From: Phytohabitans maris
GTDB lineage: Bacteria > Actinomycetota > Actinomycetes > Mycobacteriales > Micromonosporaceae
DNA: 64,000 bases
Reading direction: 5' to 3'
Assembly: GCF_031085175.1 (NCBI RefSeq)
Contig: NZ_JAVHUY010000022.1
Location: forward strand, 1-64,000
Below, one piece after another: positions 51,278 to 60,340 of the stretch (position 1 is its first letter; each line of letters opens with the position of its first letter). A program made the translations under genes and the position numbers. The notes below the pieces were generated by a model. It was not told where the DNA came from. It did no database searches and saw only the letters and a list, made by a program, of their open reading frames with translations.

Positions 51278-53437
51278 ATGACAGACATCTTCAGCTGGAA
51301 CCAGGACGCCGGCGGCGTCGTCACCGTCACGATGGACGACCCGACCCAGTCGGCCAACACCATGAGCGAGCGCTTCATCGAGCAGCTCCCGCGCCTGGTC
51401 GACCGCATCGAGGCCGGGCGTGACGAGATCGCCGGCGTCATCGTGACCTCGGCCAAGGAAACGTTCTTCGCCGGGGGCGACCTCGGTCTCATGATGCGGG
51501 CCACCAGGGACGACTACGCCGGGACAAGAGCGATGCTCGACGGCGTCAAGGCCGCGCTGCGCCGCCTGGAGCTCCTCGGCCGGCCGGTGGTCGCGGCCAT
51601 CAACGGCGCCGCGCTCGGCGGTGGGTACGAGATCGCGCTCGCCTGCCACCATCGGGTCGCGCTCGACTCCCGGGCGGTCAAGGTGGGCCTGCCGGAGGTG
51701 ACGCTTGGCCTGCTGCCGGGCGGCGGCGGCACCACCAGGACGGTACGGATGTTTGGCCTCCAGACCGCGCTCGAAAAGCTTCTCCTGACCGGCAGGCAGT
51801 TCAGCGCCGCCGAAGCGCTGGAGCAGGGACTGGTGGACGAACTGGCCGCCGATCGCGAAGCGATGCTCGCCAGCGCCCGGCGCTGGATCACCGGCAACCC
51901 GGACGCCCGGCAGCCGTGGGACCGTCCCGGCTACCGCCTCCCTGGCGGGACGCCGTCCTCCCCGGCGCTGTGGGCGACACTGCCGACCATGCCGGCCCTG
52001 CTGCGCAAGAAGGCGCAGGGCGGGCCCAACCAGGCGGCCGAGAGCCTGCTGTCGGCCGCTGTCGAAGGCGCCCAGGTCGACTTCGACAGCGCGCAGGTCG
52101 TCGAGTCGCGGTACTGCGCCGACCTCATCTGCGGCCAGGTCTCCGCGAACATCATCCAGGGGATGTTCTTCGACCCGCAGGCGATCAAGAAGGGGGCGAG
52201 CCGGCCCGCCGGATACCCGCCGCACTCCGCCGGCAAGGTCGTGGTGCTCGGCGCCGGGATGATGGGCGCCGGCATCGCGTACGTCAGCGCCAAGGCCGGC
52301 CTCGACGTCGTCCTCAAGGACGTGAGCATCGAGGCGGCGACGCGGGGCAAGGGCTACAGCGAGCGCCTGCTGGACAAGGCGGTCGCGGCCGGCCGTACGA
52401 CGCCCGAGCAGCGTGCCGCCGTCCTCGGCCGGATCAGGCCGACCGTCGACATCGGGGACGCGCGCGGCGCGGATCTCGTCGTCGAGGCGGTGTTCGAGGA
52501 TCCCGAGCTCAAGAAGCGCGCCATCGCCGAGGTGCTGCCCTACCTCGCGGCCGGCGCCGTCGTGGCGTCGAACACCTCGACCCTGCCCATCACCGACCTG
52601 GCCGACGCCGTCCGCGACCCCGCCGACTTCATCGGGCTGCACTTCTTCTCGCCGGTCGACCGGATGCGGCTGCTCGAAATCGTGGTCGGGGAGAAGACCA
52701 GCGACGAGACGCTCGCCAAGGCGGTCGACATCGCCCGGCAGATCGGGAAGACACCGATCGTCGTCAACGACAGCCGCGGCTTCTTCACGAGCCGGGTCAT
52801 CCTCGAGTTCGTCAACGAGGCGCTTGCCCTCGTCGGCGAGGGCGTGCCCGCCGCCTCCGTGGAGCAGGCCGCCACGCAGGCCGGGTACCCGGTGGGCGCG
52901 CTGGCCCTCGTGGACGAGCTGACCCTCACCCTGGCCAGGACGATCCGGGAGCAGACGCGGGCGGGCCAGCGGGCATCGGGGGCCGAGCCGCCCATCCACC
53001 CGGCGTGGGGCGTGCTCGACCGGATGGTGGACGAGCTCGGGCGCCCGGGGCGCTCCAGCGGGGCCGGGTTCTACCAGTACCAGGACGGGCGTAAGGCGGG
53101 GCTCTGGCCCGGGCTGCGAGACGCCTTCGGCGGGCGGAACACCGACATCCCACTGGTCGACATGCAGGAGCGGATGCTGTTCGCCGAGGCGCTGGACGCC
53201 ATCCGCTGCCTCGACTCCGGCGTCCTCCGGTCGGTCGCGGACGCCAACGTCGGCTCGATCCTGGGCATCGGCTTCCCGGTGTGGACCGGCGGCGTCCTGC
53301 AGTACGTGAACCAGTACGAGGGCGGCCTGTCCGGTTTCGTCGCCCGGGCCCGCGAGCTGGCGGGCAGGTACGGCGAGCGGTTCACCCCACCGCCGTCCCT
53401 GGTCGCCAGGGCCGAGACGGGGGAGCTGTACCGATGA
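51278..53437 (+). CDS. FadB/FadJ-like enoyl-CoA hydratase / 3-hydroxyacyl-CoA dehydrogenase
   Basis: A 719-aa multifunctional beta-oxidation enzyme. Residues 1-190 are a crotonase fold with oxyanion motif NGAALGGGYEIALACHH and the Glu in LPEVTLGLLPGGGG. Residues 315-620 are the dehydrogenase, with NAD motif VVLGAGMMGAGIAYVSAKAG and catalytic His in GLHFFSPVDRMRLLEIV. It forms the trifunctional unit with the thiolase. Length is normal for the family. Confidence 0.95.
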   Translation: MTDIFSWNQDAGGVVTVTMDDPTQSANTMSERFIEQLPRLVDRIEAGRDEIAGVIVTSAKETFFAGGDLGLMMRATRDDYAGTRAMLDGVKAALRRLELLGRPVVAAINGAALGGGYEIALACHHRVALDSRAVKVGLPEVTLGLLPGGGGTTRTVRMFGLQTALEKLLLTGRQFSAAEALEQGLVDELAADREAMLASARRWITGNPDARQPWDRPGYRLPGGTPSSPALWATLPTMPALLRKKAQGGPNQAAESLLSAAVEGAQVDFDSAQVVESRYCADLICGQVSANIIQGMFFDPQAIKKGASRPAGYPPHSAGKVVVLGAGMMGAGIAYVSAKAGLDVVLKDVSIEAATRGKGYSERLLDKAVAAGRTTPEQRAAVLGRIRPTVDIGDARGADLVVEAVFEDPELKKRAIAEVLPYLAAGAVVASNTSTLPITDLADAVRDPADFIGLHFFSPVDRMRLLEIVVGEKTSDETLAKAVDIARQIGKTPIVVNDSRGFFTSRVILEFVNEALALVGEGVPAASVEQAATQAGYPVGALALVDELTLTLARTIREQTRAGQRASGAEPPIHPAWGVLDRMVDELGRPGRSSGAGFYQYQDGRKAGLWPGLRDAFGGRNTDIPLVDMQERMLFAEALDAIRCLDSGVLRSVADANVGSILGIGFPVWTGGVLQYVNQYEGGLSGFVARARELAGRYGERFTPPPSLVARAETGELYR

Positions 53438-54303
53438 GCGCGCCGCTCGCCGGCCGGACGGTACTCATGTCGGGCGGGAGCCGGGGGATCGGCCTGGCGA
53501 TCGCCCGCCGCGCGGCTCGGGACGGCGCCAACGTGGCCCTGCTGGCGAAGACCGACAAGCCCGACCCGCGGCTGCCCGGCACCGTCCACACCGCCGTCGA
53601 GGAGATCGAGGCCGCGGGCGGGCGCGGGCTCGGGGTCGTCGGGGACGTACGGCGGGAAGCGGACGTGACGCGCGCGGTCGAGCAGACCGTGGCGGCCTTC
53701 GGCGGCATCGACATCCTCGTCAACAACGCCTCGGCGATCACGCTGGCGCCGATCGGACAGCTGCCGGCCAAGCGCTACGACCTGATGTTGGAGATCAACG
53801 CCCGGGGCACCTTCCTCATGACGAGCGCCGCCCTGCCGCACCTGTACCGGTCGGACAACCCGCACGTGCTGACCCTCTCGCCACCGATCAACCTCGACCC
53901 GTACTGGCTGGGCGCGCACGCGCCGTACACGGTGAGCAAGTACGCGATGACCCTGCTCACGCTGGGGCTCGCCGCCCAGCGCCACCCCGTGCCGCTGGCC
54001 GCGAACTGCCTGTGGCCGCGGACGACGATCGCGACCGCCGCGGTGCAGAACATCGTCGGTGGCGAAGCCGCGATGGCCGTGTCGCGCAAGCCGGAGATCA
54101 TGGCCGATGCCGCGCACGCGATCCTGTCCCGGCCGGTCCAGGAGGGCACCGGGCAGTGCTTCGTCGACGACGACGTCCTGGCCTCCGCCGGGGTGACGGA
54201 CCTTTCGCCCTACCGGTACGGCGAGGCGTCGCAGTCGCGGCTGCGGATCGACCTGTTCCTGCCCGGCGGTGAAGTGACGGACCCCGGAGGCGACGGTGAC
54301 TGA
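53434..54303 (+). CDS. SDR oxidoreductase (HSDL2-like)
   Basis: A 289-aa short-chain dehydrogenase. Cofactor site MSGGSRGIGLAIARRAARDGANVALLAKT, and YTVSKYAMTLLTLG supplies the catalytic Tyr and Lys. A segment LSPPINLDPYWLGAHAPYT is characteristic of HSDL2-like enzymes. The C-terminal sterol-carrier domain of animal HSDL2 is absent. It overlaps the FadB-like stop by ATGA. In this operon it may oxidise a hydroxyl on the degraded chain or ring. Confidence 0.87.
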   Translation: MSAPLAGRTVLMSGGSRGIGLAIARRAARDGANVALLAKTDKPDPRLPGTVHTAVEEIEAAGGRGLGVVGDVRREADVTRAVEQTVAAFGGIDILVNNASAITLAPIGQLPAKRYDLMLEINARGTFLMTSAALPHLYRSDNPHVLTLSPPINLDPYWLGAHAPYTVSKYAMTLLTLGLAAQRHPVPLAANCLWPRTTIATAAVQNIVGGEAAMAVSRKPEIMADAAHAILSRPVQEGTGQCFVDDDVLASAGVTDLSPYRYGEASQSRLRIDLFLPGGEVTDPGGDGD

Positions 54304-55453
54304 CAAGGCCCCGCGGACCGTCTACGAGGAGGACCACGAGCGGTTCCGGTCGACGGTCCGGTCGTTCATCCAGGCCGAGGTGGCGCCGCACGACGAGGAG
54401 TGGGAGCGGCGCGGGATCGTCGACCGGGAGCTCTTCGTCCGGGCCGGCGACGCCGGGCTGCTCATGCACGCGACGCCCGAGGCGTACGGCGGGGCCGGCG
54501 TCGACGACTGGCGGTTCAGCGCGATCGTCGACGAGGAGTTCGGCCGCTCCGGGTACGCCTCGGCCGGGCTCTCCATCGCGTTGCAGAACGACGTGGTCGG
54601 TCCGTACCTGCTCGATCTGAGCGACGACGACCAGAAGCGGCGCTGGCTGCCCGGCCTCACCGCGGGCTCGCTCGTCGGCGCCATCGCCATGACGGAGCCG
54701 GGCGCCGGCAGCGACCTGTCCGGCATCGCGACGAAGGCGGTCCGCGACGGCGACCACTACGTCCTCAACGGGTCGAAGACGTTCATCTCCAACGGCCAGA
54801 ACGCCGATCTCGTCGTGGTCGTGGCCCGGACGTCGGCCGACCGGCACCGGGGGCTGAGCCTGCTGGTCGTGGAGCGCGGCATGGCGGGGTTCGAGCGCGG
54901 CCGCAACCTGGACAAGCTCGGCATGCACGGTCAGGACACCAGCGAGCTGCACTTCACCGACGTACGCGTGCCGGTGGAGAACCGCCTGGGCGAGGAGGGC
55001 GAGGGGTTCTTCCACCTCATGCGCAACCTCCCCCAGGAGCGGCTGTCGCTGGCGGTCACCGCGGTGTCGGCCGCGGAGGGGATCCTGGCCCGGACGATGG
55101 AGTACGTCGGGCAACGGCAGGCGTTCGGGCAACCGATCGGCGGCTTCCAGCACAACCGGTTCCTCCTCGCCGAGCTGCACTCCGAGGTCGACATCGCCCG
55201 GGTCTTCGTCGACCACTGCGTGGCCCTGCACAGCCGGGGGGAGCTGTCGCCGGTACGGGCGGCCAAGGCGAAGTACTGGTGCTCGGAGCTCCAGGTCCGG
55301 GTGGCCGACCGGTGCCTGCAGCTGCACGGTGGCTACGGCTACATGCGGGAGTACGCCGTGTGCCGCGCCTTCGCGGATGCCCGCGTCCAGACGATCTACG
55401 GCGGCACCACGGAGATCATGAAAGAGATCATCGGCCGGGACCTCGGGCTGTGA
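54296..55453 (+). CDS. Acyl-CoA dehydrogenase
   Basis: A 385-aa FAD-dependent dehydrogenase. Signatures AMTEPGAGSDLSGIATKA and QLHGGYGYMREYAVCRAFADARVQTIYGGTTEIMKEII are complete; the catalytic Glu is in GGTTEI. It introduces the 2,3-double bond at the start of beta-oxidation and passes electrons to ETF. GTG start overlaps the SDR stop by 8 nt. Confidence 0.95.
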   Translation: MTDKAPRTVYEEDHERFRSTVRSFIQAEVAPHDEEWERRGIVDRELFVRAGDAGLLMHATPEAYGGAGVDDWRFSAIVDEEFGRSGYASAGLSIALQNDVVGPYLLDLSDDDQKRRWLPGLTAGSLVGAIAMTEPGAGSDLSGIATKAVRDGDHYVLNGSKTFISNGQNADLVVVVARTSADRHRGLSLLVVERGMAGFERGRNLDKLGMHGQDTSELHFTDVRVPVENRLGEEGEGFFHLMRNLPQERLSLAVTAVSAAEGILARTMEYVGQRQAFGQPIGGFQHNRFLLAELHSEVDIARVFVDHCVALHSRGELSPVRAAKAKYWCSELQVRVADRCLQLHGGYGYMREYAVCRAFADARVQTIYGGTTEIMKEIIGRDLGL

Positions 55454-55457
55454 GCCG

Positions 55458-56657
55458 ATGAGCGCGGTCCGGCTCGAGGTGCTCGACGGCGTGGCGGTCG
55501 TCGAGCTGTCCCGGCCCGACCGGGGAAACGCGGTCGACCTGCGGCTGGCCCAGTCGCTCCACGAGGTCGTCACGCACGTCGCCACCCTCCCCGACGTGGC
55601 GGTCGCCGTGCTCACCGGCGCCGGGGAGCGGTTCTGCGTCGGGGGTGACCTGCGCGCGATGGCCGCCGCCCCGGAGCCGCGCGCGTACCTCGGCGAGCTC
55701 GCGCGGGCCGCCCACCGGGCGGTGCTGGCGCTGCGGGCGCTACCGGTGCCCGTCGTCGCGGCGGTACAGGGAGCGTGCGCCGGAGCGGGTCTGGGTTTCG
55801 CCCTGGCCTGCGACGTCGTGCTGGCCGAGCGCACGGCCCGCTTCGTGACGGCGTACACCGCGGCCGGGCTCTCGCCGGACAGCGGCCTGTCGTGGATCCT
55901 GCCGAGGCTGGTCGGGCCCCGGCGGGCGGCCGAGCTCGTCCTGACCAACCGGACGCTGTCGGCGGACGAGGCGCTCGCCTGGGGCTTGCTGGGCAGCGTG
56001 GTCGAGCCCGGAGAGGCCCGCCGCGCCGCCGTGGACCTGGCCCGCCGGCTCGCCGCCGGACCGGACACCGCCCTGGCCAACTCGGTCCGGCTGCTGCGCG
56101 ACGCGTTCGACCACAGCCTTGAAACGCAACTGGACCGCGAGGCGGCCGCCATCGCGGACGCGGCCGGCAGCCCGTCCGGCGTCGAGGGCATCGCGGCGTT
56201 CGCGGCCAAGCGGCCCGCCGACTTCGTCCGGCACCGCCGCCCGCGCGCGGCGGAGGCAGTCGACCCCGGCCGGACCGAGCCGCCCGAACCGGTGCGCCGC
56301 TGGCACGAGATGATGCGCGACCGCGACCTGAGCCCGGTCACGCCGATCCTGGCGGAGTCCGTCGAGTTCCGGTCGCCCGCCGTGCGCGCACCGCAGCGGG
56401 GCCGGGAGGCCACCACCCGCTACCTCGCCGCCGCGCTCGCGGTGCTCGGCGACGCGATCGGCTACCGGCGCACGTGGCTGGCCGCCGACTCCGCGGTGCT
56501 GGAGTTCGCGGCGGTGCTGGAGGGGGTCGAGATCCAGGGCGTCGACATCCTGCGGTGGAACGGCGACGGGCGGATCGAGGAGATCACCGTGCTGGTCCGC
56601 CCGCACAAGGCGCTGCGCTACCTCATCGACGCCATGGCGGCGCAGCTCGGCGGCTGA
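55458..56657 (+). CDS. Enoyl-CoA hydratase fused to a SnoaL-like domain
   Basis: A 399-aa fusion. Residues 1-255 are a crotonase (ERFCVGGDLRAMAA and VQGACAGAGLGFALACDVV form the oxyanion hole, and AGLSPDSGLSWILPRL lies where a catalytic Glu is usual but has Asp and Ser). After a Pro-rich linker, residues 280-399 form an NTF2/SnoaL-like domain (WHEMMRDRDLSPVTPILAES, ILRWNGDGRIEEITVLVRP). The combination suggests hydratase or isomerase chemistry with a domain that binds or turns over a ring substrate. Uncommon and worth checking. Confidence 0.85.
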   Translation: MSAVRLEVLDGVAVVELSRPDRGNAVDLRLAQSLHEVVTHVATLPDVAVAVLTGAGERFCVGGDLRAMAAAPEPRAYLGELARAAHRAVLALRALPVPVVAAVQGACAGAGLGFALACDVVLAERTARFVTAYTAAGLSPDSGLSWILPRLVGPRRAAELVLTNRTLSADEALAWGLLGSVVEPGEARRAAVDLARRLAAGPDTALANSVRLLRDAFDHSLETQLDREAAAIADAAGSPSGVEGIAAFAAKRPADFVRHRRPRAAEAVDPGRTEPPEPVRRWHEMMRDRDLSPVTPILAESVEFRSPAVRAPQRGREATTRYLAAALAVLGDAIGYRRTWLAADSAVLEFAAVLEGVEIQGVDILRWNGDGRIEEITVLVRPHKALRYLIDAMAAQLGG

Positions 56658-56690
56658 GAACGCCGCGAGGCCTTGCGCCACACGGCTCCA

Positions 56691-56709
56691 TAATGTTTAG
56701 TCTGGTTAA
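56691..56709 (+). promoter_or_regulatory. P450-promoter motif, copy 1
   Basis: TAATGTTTAGTCTGGTTAA lies 101 nt before the first P450 start and matches 15 of 19 positions of the sequence at 62907-62925, before the second P450. A 6-bp inverted repeat TAGTCT-N6-AGACTA (56698-56715) overlaps it. It is AT-rich between GC-rich genes. Likely a regulator site or conserved promoter. Confidence 0.55.
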
Positions 56710-56765
56710 AGACTAGGAGCGGGCGTGGGTGTCGAGCCGGCATCTGCGCCTCCCATCCGGGCCGG

Positions 56766-56803
56766 CCACTATCGGCAAAGGACGCCACTATCGGCAAAGG
56801 ACG
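56766..56803 (+). repeat. 19-bp exact tandem duplication at a ribosome binding site
   Basis: The unit CCACTATCGGCAAAGGACG occurs twice without change (56766-56784 and 56785-56803), ending 6 nt before the P450 ATG. Each copy contains AAAGGA, so the Shine-Dalgarno is duplicated, the second copy being in the functional position. It is an example of a recent slippage event that may modulate translation. Confidence 0.92.
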
Positions 56804-56809
56804 ACAGTC

Positions 56810-58072
56810 ATGACGCTGCCCACCGTCTCCGATCTCGCGGAGCAGGTCCTCCAGCTGTTCGCCGGCGACCCGCGGGCACTCGCCGACCCGTACCCGGTGT
56901 GGAACCGGCTCCGGGACGAGCTGCCCGTCACGCGGATCGGCGACGCGGTCGTGCTGAGCCGGCACAGCGACGTGAAGGCCCTGCTCGGCGACAACCACCA
57001 CCTCTACAGCCGGGCCCGCACGAAGCACTCGGCGCGCTACGAACGGGCCCGGGAGACGTTCTCGCCACCCGGGCGGGCCGCTTTCGACCGGGTCCTCAAC
57101 CACGAGTTCAAGCAGCTGGTCCGGCTCGACCCGCCGGACCACCCCCGGGTCCGCCGGGTGGTCACCCCGCCGTTCTCCGCGCGTGCCCTGAAAAGCGAGA
57201 TGGCGGAGAAGATCCGCCAACGGGTCACCCAGGCGATGGACGACATCGCCGGCCGGCGTGGCGCCGTCGACTTCAAACAGGTGGCGTACACGCTGCCCCT
57301 GCGGGTCCTGGGCGACCTGCTCGGGATCCCGCTGCACGACCTGGACCGCATCCACTCCTGGGCGTTCCGGATCGCCGAGAACAAGCTGAACGCCGACTCG
57401 GAGGAGAAGTCGCTGGCCGCGGATGACGCCTACCGCAACCTGATGGGGTACATCGACGAGCTGGTGGAGCGGCAGGCTGGCACCGGAAGCACGACCGGGC
57501 TGGTCGCCTCGCTGCTGGAGGCGGAGTCGGGCGGTGTCGTGGACGGCGAGGAGGTGCGGGCCATGCTCGCACTGATGATCTTCGCGGGGCACGAGACGAC
57601 CAGCAACCTGCTGGCGATCGGGATGATGAGCCTTCTGGAGCGCCGGGACCAGTGGGACCTGCTCGTCGCGGACCGGTCGAGGGCGCCGGCCGCCGTCGAG
57701 GAACTGCTGCGGTTCGTCACCCCGGCCCACTTCCTGCAGTACGTCGCCGCCCAGCGGCGCGAGCTCGACGGCGTGGTCATCGAGGCGGGCGACACGGTGA
57801 TCGGCGTACTCGCCGCCGCCAACCGTGACCCCGCGGTGTTCGCCGAACCGGACCGGCTCGACGTGACAAGAGCCGACTCCCGGTTTCACGTCTCGCTCGG
57901 GCTGGGCCCGCACTTCTGTCTCGGCGCGGGGCTGGCCCGGATGGAGGCCGTCGCGCTCTTCGCCGCGATGGCCGAGCGTTTCCCCGAAGCGGGGCTCACC
58001 GACGAGGAGATCGTCTGGGGTGGACGGTCACTGCGCACGCCGATCCGCCTACCGATCCAAGCACAGCGCTAG
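56810..58072 (+). CDS. Cytochrome P450
   Basis: A 420-aa soluble bacterial P450. I-helix IFAGHETTSNLL, K-helix ExxR in EELLRFVTP and heme-thiolate motif LGLGPHFCLGAGLARME are intact. It begins after a 19-bp tandem repeat that includes the ribosome site. It is followed 12 nt on by an SDR, so hydroxylation and oxidation of the alcohol may be consecutive. Electrons may come from the ferredoxin and reductase encoded convergently at 58.9-60.3 kb. Confidence 0.95.
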   Translation: MTLPTVSDLAEQVLQLFAGDPRALADPYPVWNRLRDELPVTRIGDAVVLSRHSDVKALLGDNHHLYSRARTKHSARYERARETFSPPGRAAFDRVLNHEFKQLVRLDPPDHPRVRRVVTPPFSARALKSEMAEKIRQRVTQAMDDIAGRRGAVDFKQVAYTLPLRVLGDLLGIPLHDLDRIHSWAFRIAENKLNADSEEKSLAADDAYRNLMGYIDELVERQAGTGSTTGLVASLLEAESGGVVDGEEVRAMLALMIFAGHETTSNLLAIGMMSLLERRDQWDLLVADRSRAPAAVEELLRFVTPAHFLQYVAAQRRELDGVVIEAGDTVIGVLAAANRDPAVFAEPDRLDVTRADSRFHVSLGLGPHFCLGAGLARMEAVALFAAMAERFPEAGLTDEEIVWGGRSLRTPIRLPIQAQR

Positions 58073-58084
58073 AGAAGGGCTGAC

Positions 58085-58894
58085 ATGACGATGAGGATGA
58101 TCGTGACCGGAGCGGCCGGTGGCATCGGGCGGGCCGTGGCGACGCTGGCCGCCCAGCGTCACGAGGGCTGCTCGCTGGCCCTGGTCGACCGGGACAAGGG
58201 TGTGCTGGACGAGGTCGCCGACCGGGTCGGCGCGTTGGGTGCCCGGGCCGTCGCCATCGCCGCCGATCTCGCCACTGTGGACGGTCCCGCCGACGCGGTG
58301 CGCGCCGCCGAGCAGGCGTTCGGCGGTGTCGACGCGCTGGTGAGCAACGCGGGCATCGGCGGCCTCGCCGCCCTCAAGGACATCGCGGCTGAAGACTGGG
58401 ACCGCGTGTTCGCGGTGAACGCGCGCGCCACCTTGCTGCTCGCCCAGGCGGCGTACGGCTCCCTCGCCGCGGTGGGCGGAAGCATCGTCGCGACCACGTC
58501 CGTCTCGGCCCGCTTCCCGACGCCACCCATGGGCGCGTACAGCCCGGCCAAGGCGGCCCTGCTGATGCTCGTCAAGCAACTCGCGCTCGAATGGGGGCCG
58601 GCCGGGATCAGGGTCAACTGCGTGGCGCCCGGCCCGACGGACACACCGTTGACGTTCACCGCGTTCGGTGACCAGGAAAACCCGAAGGCGGTCGCCAACC
58701 GGGCGTTCCGCGAGTCGCAGATCCCGCTGCGCAAGATCGGCCGGCCGGAGGACATCGCGCGGGCCGTGCTCTTCCTCGCCGGCCCGGACGCGTCACACGT
58801 GACCGGTACGGAGATCACTGTCGACGGTGGACTGTCGCTGGCCCTGATGCCGGCCACCGGCACGGGAAAGACGCCGCGGCACAGCGCCGACTGA
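58085..58894 (+). CDS. SDR oxidoreductase
   Basis: A 269-aa classical SDR. Cofactor motif MIVTGAAGGIGRAVATLAA, NAG in VSNAGIGG, catalytic Ser in TTSVSARFP and Tyr/Lys in YSPAKAALLML. C-terminal TGTEITVDGGLSLAL is typical. The A-L-V-D at the end of beta2 suggests NAD preference. Operon partner of the P450. It ends at a terminator hairpin. Confidence 0.92.
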   Translation: MTMRMIVTGAAGGIGRAVATLAAQRHEGCSLALVDRDKGVLDEVADRVGALGARAVAIAADLATVDGPADAVRAAEQAFGGVDALVSNAGIGGLAALKDIAAEDWDRVFAVNARATLLLAQAAYGSLAAVGGSIVATTSVSARFPTPPMGAYSPAKAALLMLVKQLALEWGPAGIRVNCVAPGPTDTPLTFTAFGDQENPKAVANRAFRESQIPLRKIGRPEDIARAVLFLAGPDASHVTGTEITVDGGLSLALMPATGTGKTPRHSAD

Positions 58895-58901
58895 CGCCGG
58901 A

Positions 58902-58933
58902 GCGCGTGCCGCCGCCCCGTCGACGGCACGCGC
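58902..58933. terminator. Convergent-gene terminator hairpin
   Basis: A perfect 10-bp stem (GCGCGTGCCG at 58902-58911 with CGGCACGCGC at 58924-58933) closes a 12-nt loop. It lies between the convergent SDR and ferredoxin genes, within 10 nt of each stop, and should end both transcripts. Confidence 0.8.
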
Positions 58934-58940
58934 GTACCGG

Positions 58941-59138
58941 TCAGGCGTCCTCGTCGATCGTGATGACCGCGGCCGGACAGGCCATCATCGCGTTGCGGGC
59001 GGCGTCCTCGGCATCGGCCGCCGGGCTCTCCCGCAGCAACACGACAACGCCGTCGTCGTCCTGGTCGAACACCTGCGGCGCCTCCAGGACACAGGCACCG
59101 CTGGAGATGCAGGAGTCCCGCTCCGTCCTGATTTTCAT
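58941..59138 (-). CDS. 3Fe-4S-type ferredoxin for P450
   Basis: A 65-aa acidic ferredoxin. Cluster ligands are Cys10 and Cys16 in DSCISSGACVLEAPQVF and Cys54 in MMACPAAVI. The missing fourth Cys is typical of actinomycete 3Fe-4S ferredoxins that serve P450s. ATG overlaps the reductase stop by 4 nt. It should carry electrons from the adjacent reductase to one or both P450s of the window. Confidence 0.93.
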   Translation of the reverse strand: MKIRTERDSCISSGACVLEAPQVFDQDDDGVVVLLRESPAADAEDAARNAMMACPAAVITIDEDA

Positions 59139-60340
59139 GACTGCTCCTCGTTTCCTGACGTCGGTCTGCGGGCCGCGCCGGCGAAGGCCGGGACCAGGCG
59201 CCGGTGGGCGGTGAACGCCTTGGCGGAGTTCCAGGCCACCACGCCGGTGACCCGGCCACCGTGCTCGGCTCGGGCCACGAAACGGCCTTGGACGATGTCC
59301 CCTTCCACCGGCCGGAGCGTGGCGCCCGCCGGTACGAATCCCGCCACCTGGACGCGCACGTCGAAGTGGTCGGTCCAGAAATAGGGGGTCGGGGTGAAGG
59401 CGAGGCCGGCGCCGAGGATGTTGCGGGCCACCGCCTGGGCCTGCTCGGTGGCGTGCTGCCGGTGCTCGATCCGCATCGACCGGCCGAAGCCGTCGTGGTG
59501 CCAACGGGCGACGTCACCCACCGCCCAGATCCCGGGTGCGGCCTGGCAGCGCGGGTCGCAGCCGACGCCGTCGCCGGCGTCGAGCCCGTTGCCGGCCACC
59601 CAGTCGACCACCGGCCGGCAGCCGATCGCGACCAGCACCGCCGCCCCTTCCAGGTGCGTGCCGTCGGTGAGGTCCAGGCCGTCCGGCCGGCCTCCCGACC
59701 GGGTGATCCGCCGGACGCCGGCGCCGAGGCGGAGGTCCACGCCGTGCCCGGCGTGCAGGGCCAGCAGCCGCCCGGCGACCGCGGATCCGAGCCGGCCGGC
59801 CAGCGCGCAGGGGTCCGGGTCGACCACGGTCACCGGCACGCCGAGCCGGCGAGCGCTGGCCGCCACCTCCAGCCCGACGAAGCCGGCGCCGACCACGAGC
59901 AGCCGGCCGCCGCCCAGCAGGTCGTCGCGGAGCCGGAGCGCGTCGGTCATGGTGCGCAGCACGTGCACGCCGGGCAGCCGGTCACCGGCGAGCCGGCGCG
60001 GGGCGGCACCGGTGGCGATCACCAACTCGTCGTACGTGATGTCTCCCGCGACGTCCGTGCGGACCACCCGCCGCCGGCGGTCGAGGGCGACCGCCCGTAC
60101 CCCGGTCAGATGGCGGAACCCGATGCGGGCCAGGCGTCCGGCCGGGAAGAGCGCCGCCCGCTCGGGCGCCCAGCTTCCGTCCAGGACCTGCTTCGACAGC
60201 GGCGGCCGGTCGTACGGGGGGCCGGGCTCCGCCTCCAGCACGGTCAGGGCACCGTCGAACCCGAAGCGGCGCAGGGCTTCGGCCGTGCTCAGCCCGGCGG
60301 CGGAGCCCCCGACGACGAGGACGTGCCGCGGGTCAGCCAT
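59135..60340 (-). CDS. NAD(P)H-dependent ferredoxin reductase (FAD)
   Basis: A 401-aa oxygenase-coupled ferredoxin reductase. FAD motif VLVVGGSAAGLSTAEALRRFG, PPYDRPPLSKQ near the N-terminus, NAD site LLVVGAGFVGLEVAASARRLG and second FAD contact GIWAVGDVARW are all present. It reduces the small ferredoxin encoded just downstream. Together they make a complete class I P450 redox chain. Confidence 0.95.
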   Translation of the reverse strand: MADPRHVLVVGGSAAGLSTAEALRRFGFDGALTVLEAEPGPPYDRPPLSKQVLDGSWAPERAALFPAGRLARIGFRHLTGVRAVALDRRRRVVRTDVAGDITYDELVIATGAAPRRLAGDRLPGVHVLRTMTDALRLRDDLLGGGRLLVVGAGFVGLEVAASARRLGVPVTVVDPDPCALAGRLGSAVAGRLLALHAGHGVDLRLGAGVRRITRSGGRPDGLDLTDGTHLEGAAVLVAIGCRPVVDWVAGNGLDAGDGVGCDPRCQAAPGIWAVGDVARWHHDGFGRSMRIEHRQHATEQAQAVARNILGAGLAFTPTPYFWTDHFDVRVQVAGFVPAGATLRPVEGDIVQGRFVARAEHGGRVTGVVAWNSAKAFTAHRRLVPAFAGAARRPTSGNEEQS

